Shown in pieces: positions 8,004 through 16,635 of a stretch of 64,000 nt of DNA; position 1 is the stretch's first letter; each line of letters begins with the position of its first letter. The notes beneath the pieces were generated by a model that worked only from the letters and a program-made list of their open reading frames with translations, was not told the origin of the DNA and did not search any database. The stretch covers positions 3,840,501 through 3,904,500 of the forward strand of contig NZ_AP023081.1 of NCBI RefSeq assembly GCF_026072635.1, read 5' to 3'. Position numbers and translations under genes: made by a program. The DNA comes from Pseudomonas solani (GTDB taxonomy: Bacteria > Pseudomonadota > Gammaproteobacteria > Pseudomonadales > Pseudomonadaceae).

Positions 8004-9161
8004 ATGCAGGCGATCAAGGCCTATTTCCAGCGCCACGGCCACGATTCGTTCCGGATCGGTGAGGGGCGTATCAGCGGTTACATTTCGGCAGCGCTGGGGC
8101 TGCTCAGCCTGTGCGCGGTGCTGTGCTTCCTGTTCCCCGAGTGGCTGACCTTCGCCGAGTTCCGCAAGGTCTACAGCGAGCACTTCGCCCGCACTGTGCT
8201 GCTGGTGGGGCTGGTGGCTTCGTTCTCCCTGGGCACCCTGAACATCCTGCTCAACCGCCGCAAGCGCCTGGGCTTCACCGGCATCATCGCGTCCGGGCTG
8301 GCGGTGTTCCTCGGTGGCAGCAACATCCAGTTCGAGACCATCGGCGAGACGCCTTATTCCCTGGGGCTGGACTGGTTCGTGCTGGCGCTGCTGGTCTCGG
8401 CCATCGTCTTCATCCCTCTGGAGAAGCTCTACGCCAAGGACCCGCAGCAGAACATCCTGCGCCCGCACTGGCGCACCGACCTGGCGTACTTCTTCGTCAG
8501 CCACATGCTGGTGCAGTTCATCCTGATCTTCGTCACCGCCTCGTCCACGCTGCTGGGTGGCTGGGCGGTGTCGCCGGCCTTCCAGGCGGGGGTGCAGTCG
8601 CTGCCGATCTGGCTGCAGTTCATCCTCGCGGTGCTGGTGGCGGACCTCGGCCAGTACTGGCTGCACCGCCTGTATCACGTGGTGCCCTGGCTGTGGCGCT
8701 TCCACGCGGTGCACCACTCGAGCACCTCCATGGACTGGCTGGCCGGTTCGCGCATCCACTTCGTGGAAATCCTGCTGACCCGCACCGGGGTGCTGGTGCC
8801 GCTGATGCTGATGGGCTTCTCGCCCCAGGCGATGAACGCTTACGTGATCCTGGTGGGTGTGCAGGCGGTGCTGGCCCACGCCAACGTGCGCATCGACGGT
8901 GGCTGGTTCAACTACCTGCTGGTGCTGCCGCGCTACCACCATTGGCACCACGCCCGGCACCCGGACTACATCTACAAGAACTACGCGATCCACCTGCCGA
9001 TCGTCGACATGGTGTTCGGCACCTTCAAGCTGCCGCCCAAGGAGTGGCCGACCCGCTACGGCGTCTTCGGCAAGCCGCTGCCGGACGGCATCCTGCGCCA
9101 GCACCTGTACCCCTTCCAGAAGCCGGAGCCCAAGGCGCCGGTGAAGCCGAAGGCGTCCTGA
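8004..9161 (+). CDS. Sterol desaturase/fatty acid hydroxylase family membrane protein
   Basis: Integral membrane di-iron enzyme of 385 aa; substrate unknown, probably lipid hydroxylation or desaturation. About six hydrophobic segments precede and separate the histidine clusters: HRLYH, then HAVHHSS, and later YHHWHHARH, the HX3H/HXXHH pattern that binds the non-haem di-iron centre. GGAGG at 7991-7995 is correctly spaced for the ATG at 8004, so I prefer it over the ATG at 7989. It stands alone, divergent from the repair cassette, and is followed by repeats. Confidence 0.8.
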   Translation: MQAIKAYFQRHGHDSFRIGEGRISGYISAALGLLSLCAVLCFLFPEWLTFAEFRKVYSEHFARTVLLVGLVASFSLGTLNILLNRRKRLGFTGIIASGLAVFLGGSNIQFETIGETPYSLGLDWFVLALLVSAIVFIPLEKLYAKDPQQNILRPHWRTDLAYFFVSHMLVQFILIFVTASSTLLGGWAVSPAFQAGVQSLPIWLQFILAVLVADLGQYWLHRLYHVVPWLWRFHAVHHSSTSMDWLAGSRIHFVEILLTRTGVLVPLMLMGFSPQAMNAYVILVGVQAVLAHANVRIDGGWFNYLLVLPRYHHWHHARHPDYIYKNYAIHLPIVDMVFGTFKLPPKEWPTRYGVFGKPLPDGILRQHLYPFQKPEPKAPVKPKAS

Positions 9162-9232
9162 CCTTCGACGGCGGCCCATGTGCAATGCAGGGGCCGCTGC
9201 TTCTGATTTTCCCCTCTCACTTTTTGCCAATT

Positions 9233-9433
9233 CCCGGGCTGAAGCCCGGGCTACGTTCGGGTTGCGTTCGTAGGTTGGTGCCGAGCGTGCGAGGCCCAAC
9301 ATCGAGGCTGGGATCGGCTTCGGTGTGTTGGGCTTCGTGCCTCAGCCCAACCTACGTCTCTGCAATTCCTGCCTTTGGTGTTTTCCCTCCCGCCAATTCC
9401 CGGGCTGAAGCCCGGGCTACGTTCGTAGGTTGG
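9233..9433. repeat. REP-like palindromic repeats between the hydroxylase gene and quiP
   Basis: The 18-mer CCCGGGCTGAAGCCCGGG occurs at 9233-9250 and again at 9399-9416, each followed by CTACGTTCG. Between them lies a second repeat type with CGTAGGTTGG (9269-9278) facing CCAACCTACG (9347-9356); a half copy of the latter is at 9424-9433. The 18-mer also recurs in inverse form at 58763-58780. They fill the 393-bp space between convergent genes, the usual place for Pseudomonas REP/BIME elements. I see no gene here. Confidence 0.8.
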
Positions 9434-9458
9434 TGCCGCCTTTTCGCGGGCAAAAGAA

Positions 9459-9480
9459 AGGGCGCCGGTGAGGGCGCCCT
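9459..9480 (-). terminator. Intrinsic terminator after quiP
   Basis: An 8-bp stem (9459-9466 with 9473-9480) with a six-base loop. On the minus strand it is followed by TTTCTTTT, directly downstream of quiP. Confidence 0.65.
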
Positions 9481-9554
9481 GAAAATGATGTGATCTATGG
9501 AGTAAGTCCGCTTACATAGACAGCCGTGGGGCGGTTAGTTCCCGCCCCGGCCGA

Positions 9555-12095
9555 TCATTTTTGCGGGGTGAGCGTCAGCCGCTTGGTGCCGTAGACCTTG
9601 TCGAGGTTCTGCGACTGGAAGGGGAAGCTCATGTAGCGGGCCTTGAGCCAGGCGTCGATCCCGTCGGCGTAGTTGGGGCTGGCCGGGTTGCCGGATTGGC
9701 CGGAGCTGTTGAGCCCGATCATGGGTTCCGGCTGGCCGAAGTCGACGATGATGCGCATGGCCGGGATCAGCCAGGTGTCGAAGTTGTTGCCCCACTCGTA
9801 GGCCGAGACGTTCAGCGTGTTCATGTCGCCGCCGGCCTGGTACGGGCCACGGTCCAGGTAGCCCTGGATGGCGTTGATCCCGGTGCGCTGGCTGGCGCTC
9901 ATGAAGGGCGCGAGCTTGGTGGTTTCGGTGGCCCAGGTGTAGCTGTGCAGCTTGCCCCATTGCCAGGCCTTGCGGTCGGCACCGAGCTTGCCTTCGGCGA
10001 AGCTGACGGCGGCGGCCAGGCTGCGGGCGAGGATGGCGGGCTTGTCTTCCTTCTGCGGGGTGCGCACATCGTCCCAGAAGGGGCTGTCGGCGCGGCCCAG
10101 CAGGTGGTCGGCCTGGGCGGAGTAGGAGAGGTTGGCGGTTTCCACCAGCGCCTGCCAGGCCGGGCTGCCTTCGGGGCCGAGCTCGTCCTGGAAGATCTGC
10201 TTGGCACTTTCCTGCAGGAAGGCTTCGTAGAACACCGCGTCGGTGGAGGTCGGGCGCAGGTCGCCGTTGAAGGCCAGCAGGCGGCTCAGGGCTTCGCGGG
10301 CCTTGTCGCGCTCGGCGGTGGGCAGGGCGTCGATGGCCTTCTTCAGCGGCTGGGCCATGGCCGGGTCTTCGAACATGGCCTTGAGCTTGGCGGCGAAGGG
10401 CGTGGTCTGGTCGTACTGCATGGCGATGGTGCTGCGGGTGTCGTGCTTGCCGCTGCCGGCGAGCTGGGCGATGCGCTCGGCCCGCTCCGGGTAGAACCAG
10501 GAGTTGGACAGCTGCACGCCATAGCCGCCCTGCACGGTGCGGTGGTTGGCGGTGCCCAGCCAGCCCTGGCTCGGGTCCTGGTCGTAGGGGTGCAGCATGG
10601 GGTCGGCGAAACCGTCCCATTCGTAGCGGCCGTCCCAGCCGGGGGAGGGCATCAGGCCACGGCCTTCGCGGCGGTTAGGGTAGCGGCCGGTGACCTGCCA
10701 GGCGATGTGCTGGGCATCGGCGGTGAGCAGGTTGAGGCCGATGGCGCGGATCGAGCGGGTCGCCTCGCTGGCCTGCTCGACGGATTGCGCGCGGGACAGG
10801 TCGAAGAAGGCGTCCAGGGTCTGGTCGCTTTCGAACTGGGCGGTCTTCAGGGCGATGCCCAGGCCGCTCTTGATCTCGATCGGTTGCAGCGGGTGCTTGC
10901 GCTGGCCGAGCACGGAGTTGAGCAGCGGGCCGTGGCGGGTCTCGTAGAGGGTTTCGCGGATCGGCCGCTCGCCCTTGATGAAGAAGGTCTCGTTGCGCTC
11001 GATGGCCGGCTGCCATTTGCCGTCGGCCAGGTAGTAGAGGCGGCTGCCTTCGCGCTTGACCTTCTCCAGGTAGAGGTCCTGGTTGTCGGCCATGACCATG
11101 GTCATGCCCCAGGCCAGCTTGCCGTTGTAGCCGGCGACCACGGCGGGCACGCCGGCGATGGTGACACCCGCGGCCTGGAACTTCGGCGAGCGGATCTGCA
11201 TGAAGTTCCAGTACGAGGGCATCGACAGCGGCAGGTGGGTGTCGTTGGCGAGGATGCTCTTGCCGTTGCGCGTGCGTTCCGGGGCGATGGCCCAGTTGTT
11301 CGAGGCGGCGACGCCGAGCATGTTCAGGCCCGCCAGTGCGCCTGCGGCCTGGTCGATGGCGGCGAGGCCCTGAATCTGCCCACCGAGGTTGAGGCCCTTG
11401 AGCTTGTCGGCCTCGTCGAACGGCAGGTTCTCGTCCGGGTAGGTGGGCAGCAGCCAGGCGACCTTGTCCGCCCCGACCTTCTGCGCCATGACCAGCGAGG
11501 CGATCTCTTCCTGCAGGTTCACCGCCAGGCCGAAGTTCAGCAGGGTGAAGACCAGCACCGAGTCCTCGGGCTTCCAGTAGGCGGGCTTGTAGCCGGACTC
11601 GGCGAGGTCCATCGGCAGCTTGTCGCGGTACTGGAAGAGGTAGGCGTTGACGCCACGCGCGTAGACCTCGAAGAAGGACTTCAGGCGCGGGGAGGCGTTC
11701 TTGTAGAGGATGTCGGCGCTCTTGCGCAGGTTCACCGCGCGCATGAAGCGGTCGACGTCCAGCACGCCGGGGCCGGCCATTTCCGCCAGGCGGCCTTCGG
11801 CCATGAGGCGCAGGCCGATCATCTGGCTGAGGCGGTCGGTGGCGTGCACGTAGCCCATGGTGAACAGGGCGTCGTGGAAGGTGGTGGTTTCGATCAGCGG
11901 CATGCCCAGCGGGTTGCGGCGGATCGAGACGCTCTGGGCCAGGCCCTTGACCGGCTTGAAGCCGGAGGTGGGCGGCAGGCTGTCGGAATAGCGGCTGTCG
12001 AGCCAGGACTGGCAGCCAGTGAGCGCGACCATGGCGCCGAGGGCGGCGGCCAGGCAGAAGCGGGGCAGGAAGCGCTGGGGCGCAGGCGAGGCCAT
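9555..12095 (-). CDS. quiP: Acyl-homoserine lactone acylase QuiP (penicillin acylase family)
   Basis: N-terminal nucleophile hydrolase of 846 aa, close to the 847 aa I recall for P. aeruginosa QuiP; the family removes the acyl chain from long-chain AHL quorum signals. The precursor should self-cleave before Ser265 in ASNNWA, which becomes the N-terminal nucleophile of the beta chain. The N-terminus looks like a lipoprotein signal with LTGC ending at Cys28, suggesting membrane anchoring in the periplasm. The ATG at complement 12093-12095 has GGAG upstream. The downstream GST and GST-SEC-C neighbourhood matches PA1032-PA1034. Exact substrate range cannot be read from sequence. Confidence 0.85.
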   Translation of the reverse strand: MASPAPQRFLPRFCLAAALGAMVALTGCQSWLDSRYSDSLPPTSGFKPVKGLAQSVSIRRNPLGMPLIETTTFHDALFTMGYVHATDRLSQMIGLRLMAEGRLAEMAGPGVLDVDRFMRAVNLRKSADILYKNASPRLKSFFEVYARGVNAYLFQYRDKLPMDLAESGYKPAYWKPEDSVLVFTLLNFGLAVNLQEEIASLVMAQKVGADKVAWLLPTYPDENLPFDEADKLKGLNLGGQIQGLAAIDQAAGALAGLNMLGVAASNNWAIAPERTRNGKSILANDTHLPLSMPSYWNFMQIRSPKFQAAGVTIAGVPAVVAGYNGKLAWGMTMVMADNQDLYLEKVKREGSRLYYLADGKWQPAIERNETFFIKGERPIRETLYETRHGPLLNSVLGQRKHPLQPIEIKSGLGIALKTAQFESDQTLDAFFDLSRAQSVEQASEATRSIRAIGLNLLTADAQHIAWQVTGRYPNRREGRGLMPSPGWDGRYEWDGFADPMLHPYDQDPSQGWLGTANHRTVQGGYGVQLSNSWFYPERAERIAQLAGSGKHDTRSTIAMQYDQTTPFAAKLKAMFEDPAMAQPLKKAIDALPTAERDKAREALSRLLAFNGDLRPTSTDAVFYEAFLQESAKQIFQDELGPEGSPAWQALVETANLSYSAQADHLLGRADSPFWDDVRTPQKEDKPAILARSLAAAVSFAEGKLGADRKAWQWGKLHSYTWATETTKLAPFMSASQRTGINAIQGYLDRGPYQAGGDMNTLNVSAYEWGNNFDTWLIPAMRIIVDFGQPEPMIGLNSSGQSGNPASPNYADGIDAWLKARYMSFPFQSQNLDKVYGTKRLTLTPQK

Positions 12096-12178
12096 GGAGC
12101 GGTATCTCCCGAAGAGGCGGCGGTTTTCAAACGCGCTACGTTAGAGAGCGGCCTCGCACTGCGCAAGCGGCGGAGGCC

Positions 12179-12829
12179 CTACTTTTTAGCGGCAGCGGGG
12201 TTGATCTTTTCCACCAGGTCATAGGCGCGAACGGTGGCCGGGCGGGCCTGGATGCTCTGTAACCAGCGCTTGAGGTTGGGGAAGTCGTCGAGGTCCTGTT
12301 CCTGGAAGGTGTGCGGCACGATCCAGGGGTAGATGGCCATGTCGGCGATGCCGTACTCGGCGCCGGCGACGAAGGGGCGGTCGGCCAGGCGCTTGTCGAG
12401 CACGCCGTAGAGACGAGCGGTTTCCTTCACGTAGCGCTGGATGGCGTAGGGCACCTTCTCCGGGGCGAAGCGGTTGAAGTGGTGGTTCTGCCCGGCCATC
12501 GGGCCCAGGCCGCCCATCTGCCAGAACAGCCACTGCAGGGTTTCTTCGCGGCCGCGCAGGTCCTGCGGGATGAAGCGGCCGGTCTTTTCGGCGAGGTAGA
12601 GCAGGATGGCGCCGGACTCGAACAGCGACAGCGGCTCGCCGCCGTCCGCCGGGGCGTGGTCGACGATGGCGGGAATGCGGTTGTTCGGGGCGATCTTGAG
12701 GAAGTGCGGCTGGAACTGTTCGTCCTTGCCGATGTTGATGGGGTGGATCCGGTAGGGGAGGCCGGTCTCCTCGAGGAACAGCGTGATCTTGTGGCCGTTG
12801 GGGGTGGTCCAGTAATACAAGTCGATCAT
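12179..12829 (-). CDS. yfcG: Nu-class glutathione S-transferase, YfcG-like disulfide-bond reductase
   Basis: 216-aa cytosolic thioredoxin-fold GST. The N-terminus TTPNGHKITLFLEE is nearly that of E. coli YfcG, in which Thr and Asn of TPN contact glutathione and the enzyme reduces disulfides. Residues 49-72 (PNNRIPAIVDH...GGEPLSLFESGAIL) form the rest of the glutathione site with cis-Pro and the ES pair. It sits just upstream of quiP on the same strand, with an 83-bp gap, so they might be cotranscribed. Confidence 0.85.
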   Translation of the reverse strand: MIDLYYWTTPNGHKITLFLEETGLPYRIHPINIGKDEQFQPHFLKIAPNNRIPAIVDHAPADGGEPLSLFESGAILLYLAEKTGRFIPQDLRGREETLQWLFWQMGGLGPMAGQNHHFNRFAPEKVPYAIQRYVKETARLYGVLDKRLADRPFVAGAEYGIADMAIYPWIVPHTFQEQDLDDFPNLKRWLQSIQARPATVRAYDLVEKINPAAAKK

Positions 12830-12885
12830 GGTGGGACTCCTCAGGAAGCAGGCGGCCAGCCTAAAGGATTCCCGGCACCCACGAA

Positions 12886-12908
12886 AAGGCCCGTGCTAGA
12901 CGGGCCTT
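12886..12908. terminator. Intrinsic terminator after the SEC-C gene
   Basis: Nine-base arms AAGGCCCGT (12886-12894) and ACGGGCCTT (12900-12908) with a GCTAG loop. Read on the minus strand the stem runs straight into TTTTCG, which suits the upstream SEC-C gene and separates it from the GST gene. Confidence 0.7.
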
Positions 12909-12925
12909 GGTCGTGCTGGCGCGGA

Positions 12926-13126
<201 letters not shown>

Positions 13127-13132
13127 GGAACG

Positions 13133-13633
13133 TCACTCCGGGATGTAGTTGCCCGGGATTATCTCGCCATTGCGCGAGAGGTGCACGCTCTTGCCGAACA
13201 TCAGGCCGGTCTTCACTTCGCCTTCGAGGCGGTAGCGAATGGCTTCGTCGGGTTTCTCCAGGAGCTTGACGATGTACTTCATGTGGCGCCAGAGGTTGGT
13301 ACGCACCGGGACATCGAAGGTTTCGTGGCCGTTGGCCGGGACGGTGAACCAGGTGCTGGATTCGCCGGAGGCGAGCTTCACGTCGTTGAGGTGGACGGTA
13401 TAGACCAGGCCGCGCACGGGCAGGCTGACGTCATTGGGGTTGTCCACACGGAAGCGCAGCAGGAACTGCTGCTCGAGAAGCTTGGCCTTGATTACATCGA
13501 CTTTCACCAGCTGTACGTCCGGATCGCGGAAGCCGCCGGTCATCCAGGTGGAACATCCGGTCATGCCCGAAAAAGGTAGGGCCAGTAACATCAGTAGGCT
13601 GAGAATTCTTATCGTTTGCGCCTGAGAAAACAT
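13133..13633 (-). CDS. LEA type 2 (water stress/hypersensitive response) domain lipoprotein
   Basis: 166 aa. The signal peptide ends in GMTGC with Cys27 as the lipidation site, then a single LEA2/WHy beta-sandwich domain. The conserved region FLLRFRVDNPNDVSLPVRGLVYTVHLND is diagnostic. These periplasmic-facing lipoproteins are linked to desiccation or envelope stress in other bacteria, but the bacterial role is unproven. Start is the ATG at complement 13631-13633 with GGAG upstream. Leads a short operon with the SEC-C gene. Confidence 0.8.
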   Translation of the reverse strand: MFSQAQTIRILSLLMLLALPFSGMTGCSTWMTGGFRDPDVQLVKVDVIKAKLLEQQFLLRFRVDNPNDVSLPVRGLVYTVHLNDVKLASGESSTWFTVPANGHETFDVPVRTNLWRHMKYIVKLLEKPDEAIRYRLEGEVKTGLMFGKSVHLSRNGEIIPGNYIPE

Positions 13634-13745
13634 TGCATTACTCCATCGACGCTCAAGTGTAACAAGCAACTGCTTGGCTGCAACTTGTTGTTTGCAGAAA
13701 AAAACCTGCGCCATACTGCTGTCTGTTTCGGACAGGAGTGTGACC

Positions 13746-14318
13746 ATGAGCCGCTACGAGATCGCTTTCTCCGGCCAACTGGTTCCGGGAGCCCGGCTGG
13801 AGCTGGTGCAGGCCAACATGGCCAAGCTCTTTCAGGCTGACGCGCAACGTATCGCCATGCTGTTCTCCGGCAGGCGCATCGTGATCAAGAACAACCTCGA
13901 TGAGGCTGCCGCCGAGAAATATCGTGCAACGCTTGAGCGTGCCGGTGCGGTGGTGGACGTGGTGTCGATGGACGTCGAGATCGAGGAGGTGGAGCTGGCT
14001 CCACCGCCGCCGGAGTCGCCGGTGGCCGCCCCGGTGCGTGCCGCCGTCACCCAGCCGGCCGGCGAGCCGGCAGCGGTGGGGCGCCTCAAGGTGGCCCCGC
14101 GCGACGAGTACATGGCGGCCTTCATCGATGTGGAGGCGCCGGACTTCGGCATCGCCCCGGTGGGTGCCGACCTGCAGGACGCCAAGGCCGACGCGACGCC
14201 GCCCAAGGTCGACCTGAGCCAGTTCAGCCTGGCCCCGGTGGGCAGCGACATGGGCCAGGCCAAGGCCGCCCCGGCCGGCCCGCCGCCGGACATCTCGCAC
14301 CTGCGCCTGCAGGAGTGA
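13746..14318 (+). CDS. Conserved hypothetical protein with an N-terminal ~70-aa domain and acidic Pro/Ala-rich tail
   Basis: 190 aa, no signal peptide or membrane segment. Residues 1-70 form a compact domain (SGQLVPGARLE...FQADAQRIAMLFSGRRIVIK...AEKYRATLERAGA); I recall a similar module at the N-terminus of other proteobacterial proteins, including membrane ones. The rest is low-complexity with a repeated block: FGIAPVGADLQ and FSLAPVGSDMGQ are two copies of a similar motif separated by about 30 residues. Function unknown. Start chosen by CAGGAG ending 9 nt before the ATG at 13746. It is divergent from the LEA lipoprotein. Confidence 0.75.
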   Translation: MSRYEIAFSGQLVPGARLELVQANMAKLFQADAQRIAMLFSGRRIVIKNNLDEAAAEKYRATLERAGAVVDVVSMDVEIEEVELAPPPPESPVAAPVRAAVTQPAGEPAAVGRLKVAPRDEYMAAFIDVEAPDFGIAPVGADLQDAKADATPPKVDLSQFSLAPVGSDMGQAKAAPAGPPPDISHLRLQE

Positions 14319-14330
14319 GTGCCTGATGTG

Positions 14331-14356
14331 AAAAGCCCGCCGATCGGCGGGCTTTT
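14331..14356. terminator. Bidirectional terminator between convergent genes
   Basis: The perfect inverted repeat AAAAGCCCGCC / GGCGGGCTTTT lies between the stop of the gene ending at 14318 and the minus-strand stop at 14383. A-tract and T-tract on the two sides make it usable from either strand. Confidence 0.85.
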
Positions 14357-14382
14357 CATTGGTGCGAAGGAGCGGCGGCGCT

Positions 14383-15477
14383 TCAGGAGGCCGTGCACTT
14401 CTCCTTGGCCTTGTCCGCGTCCAGCTTGCGGATGGAGGTGTAGAACAGCTCGCAGGTCTGCACCTTGTCGGTCACCTGCCACTTCTGCTTGCAGCTATCC
14501 AGGGTGCTGCTCGGGTTGGCGGAATGGTCCTTGCCCATGCCGGCTTGCCAGCAGGCGGCGGAGAGGTCCTGCCCCATCACCTTGAGCCCGGTGGCGTCGG
14601 CCTTGGCCTGGTCGCCGTCGTAGTTTTCCGGGTCGGCGGCGTACCAGATATAGCTGGGGTGGTTGCTGCCCAGCACCGGCACCTTCTGTTCGGGCGTGGG
14701 GCTGATGGTGCCGAGGCCGAGCACGCCGATGGTGGTGCCGTACTGCTGCTTGATCCAGCTGCGCACCGGGCCGCCGAAGGCCACCATCGGCAGCGCCGGC
14801 TTGCCTTTGGTGAGCTGCTCGACCATGCGCGTCTGGTAGGGGGTGAAGTAGCTGTAGACGCCTTCCAGGTCGCTGCCGGCGCTGGCGGGGGCGGCGATGG
14901 GGGCGATGTCGATGATGGTCTGGTAGCCGGGTGTGTCGTCGGTGGCGACACCGTTCTGCACCAGCAGGTCGGCCCAGCGATCGGTGGTGGCCGACTCCAG
15001 GTAGTCCTGGGCCTTGGTCAGGGAATAGTCCGGCGGGAAGTGCAGCAGCTCGATGCTGCGGCGGTTCTCCAGGGCCATGCCCAGGGGCAGGAAGAGGTAC
15101 CAGCTGTACTGCCACTTGCCGTCGCTGTTGAGCTGGCTGGCGCCCTTGTAGGCGAGGTCGCCGTTGTCCAGCAGTTGCACCAGGGGCACGCCGTAGTCGG
15201 CGGGCACGCCGCTGAAGCGGGCATAGAGGCCCTTGTCGTCGCGGCCTACCTTGACCTGGCCGCCGGCGATGCCATCGCGCTTCAGGCTCTGCCCGAGGTA
15301 ATGCTCGACGGTTTGCTCCAGGGTCCAGTCGCGGTAACAGATGACGTTGCAGTTGTTGGGGTAGGCGAACAGGCGGGTGACCCGTTCCTGGCTGCCCAGG
15401 CTGACCTGGACTTCAGCAGCCTGGGCGAGGCCGGCGAGGCCCGCGAGAAGCGGGACGAGCAGGGTGCGCATGCGCAT
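14383..15477 (-). CDS. Uncharacterised secreted (periplasmic) protein
   Basis: About 364 aa with a Sec signal peptide ending in AQA (near residue 21). The mature protein has several cysteines (early NCNVICYRD pair; later AACWQAG, DSCKQKW, QTCELF, EKC) that could form disulfides. No catalytic motif I can name. I do not recognise the family beyond it being a conserved Pseudomonas hypothetical. The start at complement 15475-15477 has AAGGAG at six-base spacing; the ATG two codons earlier directly abuts the SD, so it is less likely. Confidence 0.7.
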   Translation of the reverse strand: MRMRTLLVPLLAGLAGLAQAAEVQVSLGSQERVTRLFAYPNNCNVICYRDWTLEQTVEHYLGQSLKRDGIAGGQVKVGRDDKGLYARFSGVPADYGVPLVQLLDNGDLAYKGASQLNSDGKWQYSWYLFLPLGMALENRRSIELLHFPPDYSLTKAQDYLESATTDRWADLLVQNGVATDDTPGYQTIIDIAPIAAPASAGSDLEGVYSYFTPYQTRMVEQLTKGKPALPMVAFGGPVRSWIKQQYGTTIGVLGLGTISPTPEQKVPVLGSNHPSYIWYAADPENYDGDQAKADATGLKVMGQDLSAACWQAGMGKDHSANPSSTLDSCKQKWQVTDKVQTCELFYTSIRKLDADKAKEKCTAS

Positions 15478-15528
15478 GGACATCTCCTTGTTGTCGGTTG
15501 GCGAATCCTTCCGGGGTGGGGCGCTCGG

Positions 15529-15999
15529 TCAGAGGTACCCCGCACAGCATTTCTTGAATTTCTGCCCGCTGCCGCAGATGCAGGGGTCGTTGCGCCCCGC
15601 CTTGGTTTCCACGGTCGGGTCGATGAAGTACCAGCGCCCGTCGTTCTGCACGAAGGACGAGCGCTCGCGGTGGCTGTGCTCGCCGGCCTGGTCGTGCCAG
15701 CGGGCGACGAAGGTGACCAGTGCGTGCTCGGGCTTGCCGCCGAGCAGCTCGAAGGCTTCCACCTCCAGGCCCAGCCAGGTGCTCTGCAGGCTCCAGGCCT
15801 TCATCGCCTCGCGGTCCAGGCCCTCGCGCTGGGCGGGGAGGGTAGTCTCCACCAGGTAGTCCACCAGGCCCAGCACATAGGCGCTGTAGCGCGAACGCAT
15901 CAGCGCCTCGGCGCTGGGGGCGGGGTGGCCGCCGTGGTGACGGCCGCAGCACAGGTCGAGGAGGTTGCCGCTGCCGCAGGGGCATGTGCTTGCGCTCAT
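15529..15999 (-). CDS. YchJ family protein with two SEC-C motifs (UPF0225)
   Basis: 156 aa. A SEC-C zinc motif at each end (CPCGSGNLLDLCCG at the N-terminus; NDPCICGSGQKFKKCC at the C-terminus) surrounds an NTF2-like central domain with the family signature SRYSAYVLGLVDYL. Function is unknown; the zinc knuckles resemble the SecA tail. It begins 5 bp downstream of the DUF6231 gene stop, so they form an operon, as PA1039-PA1040 do in P. aeruginosa. Confidence 0.88.
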   Translation of the reverse strand: MSASTCPCGSGNLLDLCCGRHHGGHPAPSAEALMRSRYSAYVLGLVDYLVETTLPAQREGLDREAMKAWSLQSTWLGLEVEAFELLGGKPEHALVTFVARWHDQAGEHSHRERSSFVQNDGRWYFIDPTVETKAGRNDPCICGSGQKFKKCCAGYL

Positions 16000-16003
16000 G
16001 GCA

Positions 16004-16501
16004 TCACCACCAGTACTTGCCGAAGTTCTCGGGGTTGGCCCAGAACTTCGCGTTCAGCCAATCGGGCACCTGCTTGTATTCGCGCAGGTCGTAGGTGAAC
16101 AGGCTGAGCACCTGGTCATCACGCTGGAAGCGTTCGGTGGCCTGCAACGCCAGGGCGAAGAAGTCGGTGTCGGTCCAGTCGCAGGCGCCGAGGTCCACCA
16201 GCACGGCGATGCGGCTGGCGTTGAGGTTGCGGATGCCGCCCAGCAGCTCCAGGGCGGTGCGCTTGGGCAGGTGTTCCAGGCAGTCGGCGACCAGCGCCAG
16301 GTCGAAGCGTTGCGCCGCCTGTTCGGCCGGCAGCGGGCCGGCGGGCACCTGCACCACCTGGCTGTCGGGGTGGGCGCGGGCGAAGGCCTCCAGGGCCGGG
16401 AGCGGTGAGTTGCCCACCAGCAGCAGGCGGGCCGGTGCATAGCGGTCGAGCAGGGCGGCGAGGGCCTGTTGTGGGGTGCGGGAGGAGAAGCTGGCAGTCA
16501 T
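16004..16501 (-). CDS. DUF6231 family protein, methyltransferase-like fold
   Basis: 165 aa. A Rossmann-like pattern is visible: ARLLLVGNSPLPALEAF (motif I region), then FDLALVADCLEHLPKR, which resembles the post-I DxLEH segment of class I methyltransferases, and a C-terminal tail ending in NFGKYWW. The glycine-rich SAM loop is poorly conserved (VGNSP), so activity is uncertain. First gene of the pair with the YchJ-like protein. Confidence 0.7.
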   Translation of the reverse strand: MTASFSSRTPQQALAALLDRYAPARLLLVGNSPLPALEAFARAHPDSQVVQVPAGPLPAEQAAQRFDLALVADCLEHLPKRTALELLGGIRNLNASRIAVLVDLGACDWTDTDFFALALQATERFQRDDQVLSLFTYDLREYKQVPDWLNAKFWANPENFGKYWW

Positions 16502-16579
16502 CGAAAATCCTCGGACAAGTTTGCGAAGACTAGCCTGCCGCCCGCTGCTGGCCTAGTGCTGGCGGTTTTTTAATCACCC

Positions 16580-16602
16580 GTCTTTACTCCCAGGTTATCG
16601 GT
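16580..16602 (+). promoter_or_regulatory. Shared upstream motif, copy 1 (before the first OmpA-like lipoprotein)
   Basis: GTCTTTACTCC at 16580-16590 followed by GTTATCGGT; the same element with small changes lies before the neighbouring paralogue. It ends about 35-45 bp before the start codon, which suits a promoter or activator site. No standard sigma70 or AlgU consensus is evident. Confidence 0.45.
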
Positions 16603-16635
16603 TTCCAAAGGCCGATATCACGAGGAGACATGCAT

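Noticed and set aside
9561..12224. Long plus-strand ORF (887 codons) antisense to quiP
   Set aside because: Composition-driven mirror of the acylase gene; Val/Gly/Ala/Leu-rich with no recognisable domain.
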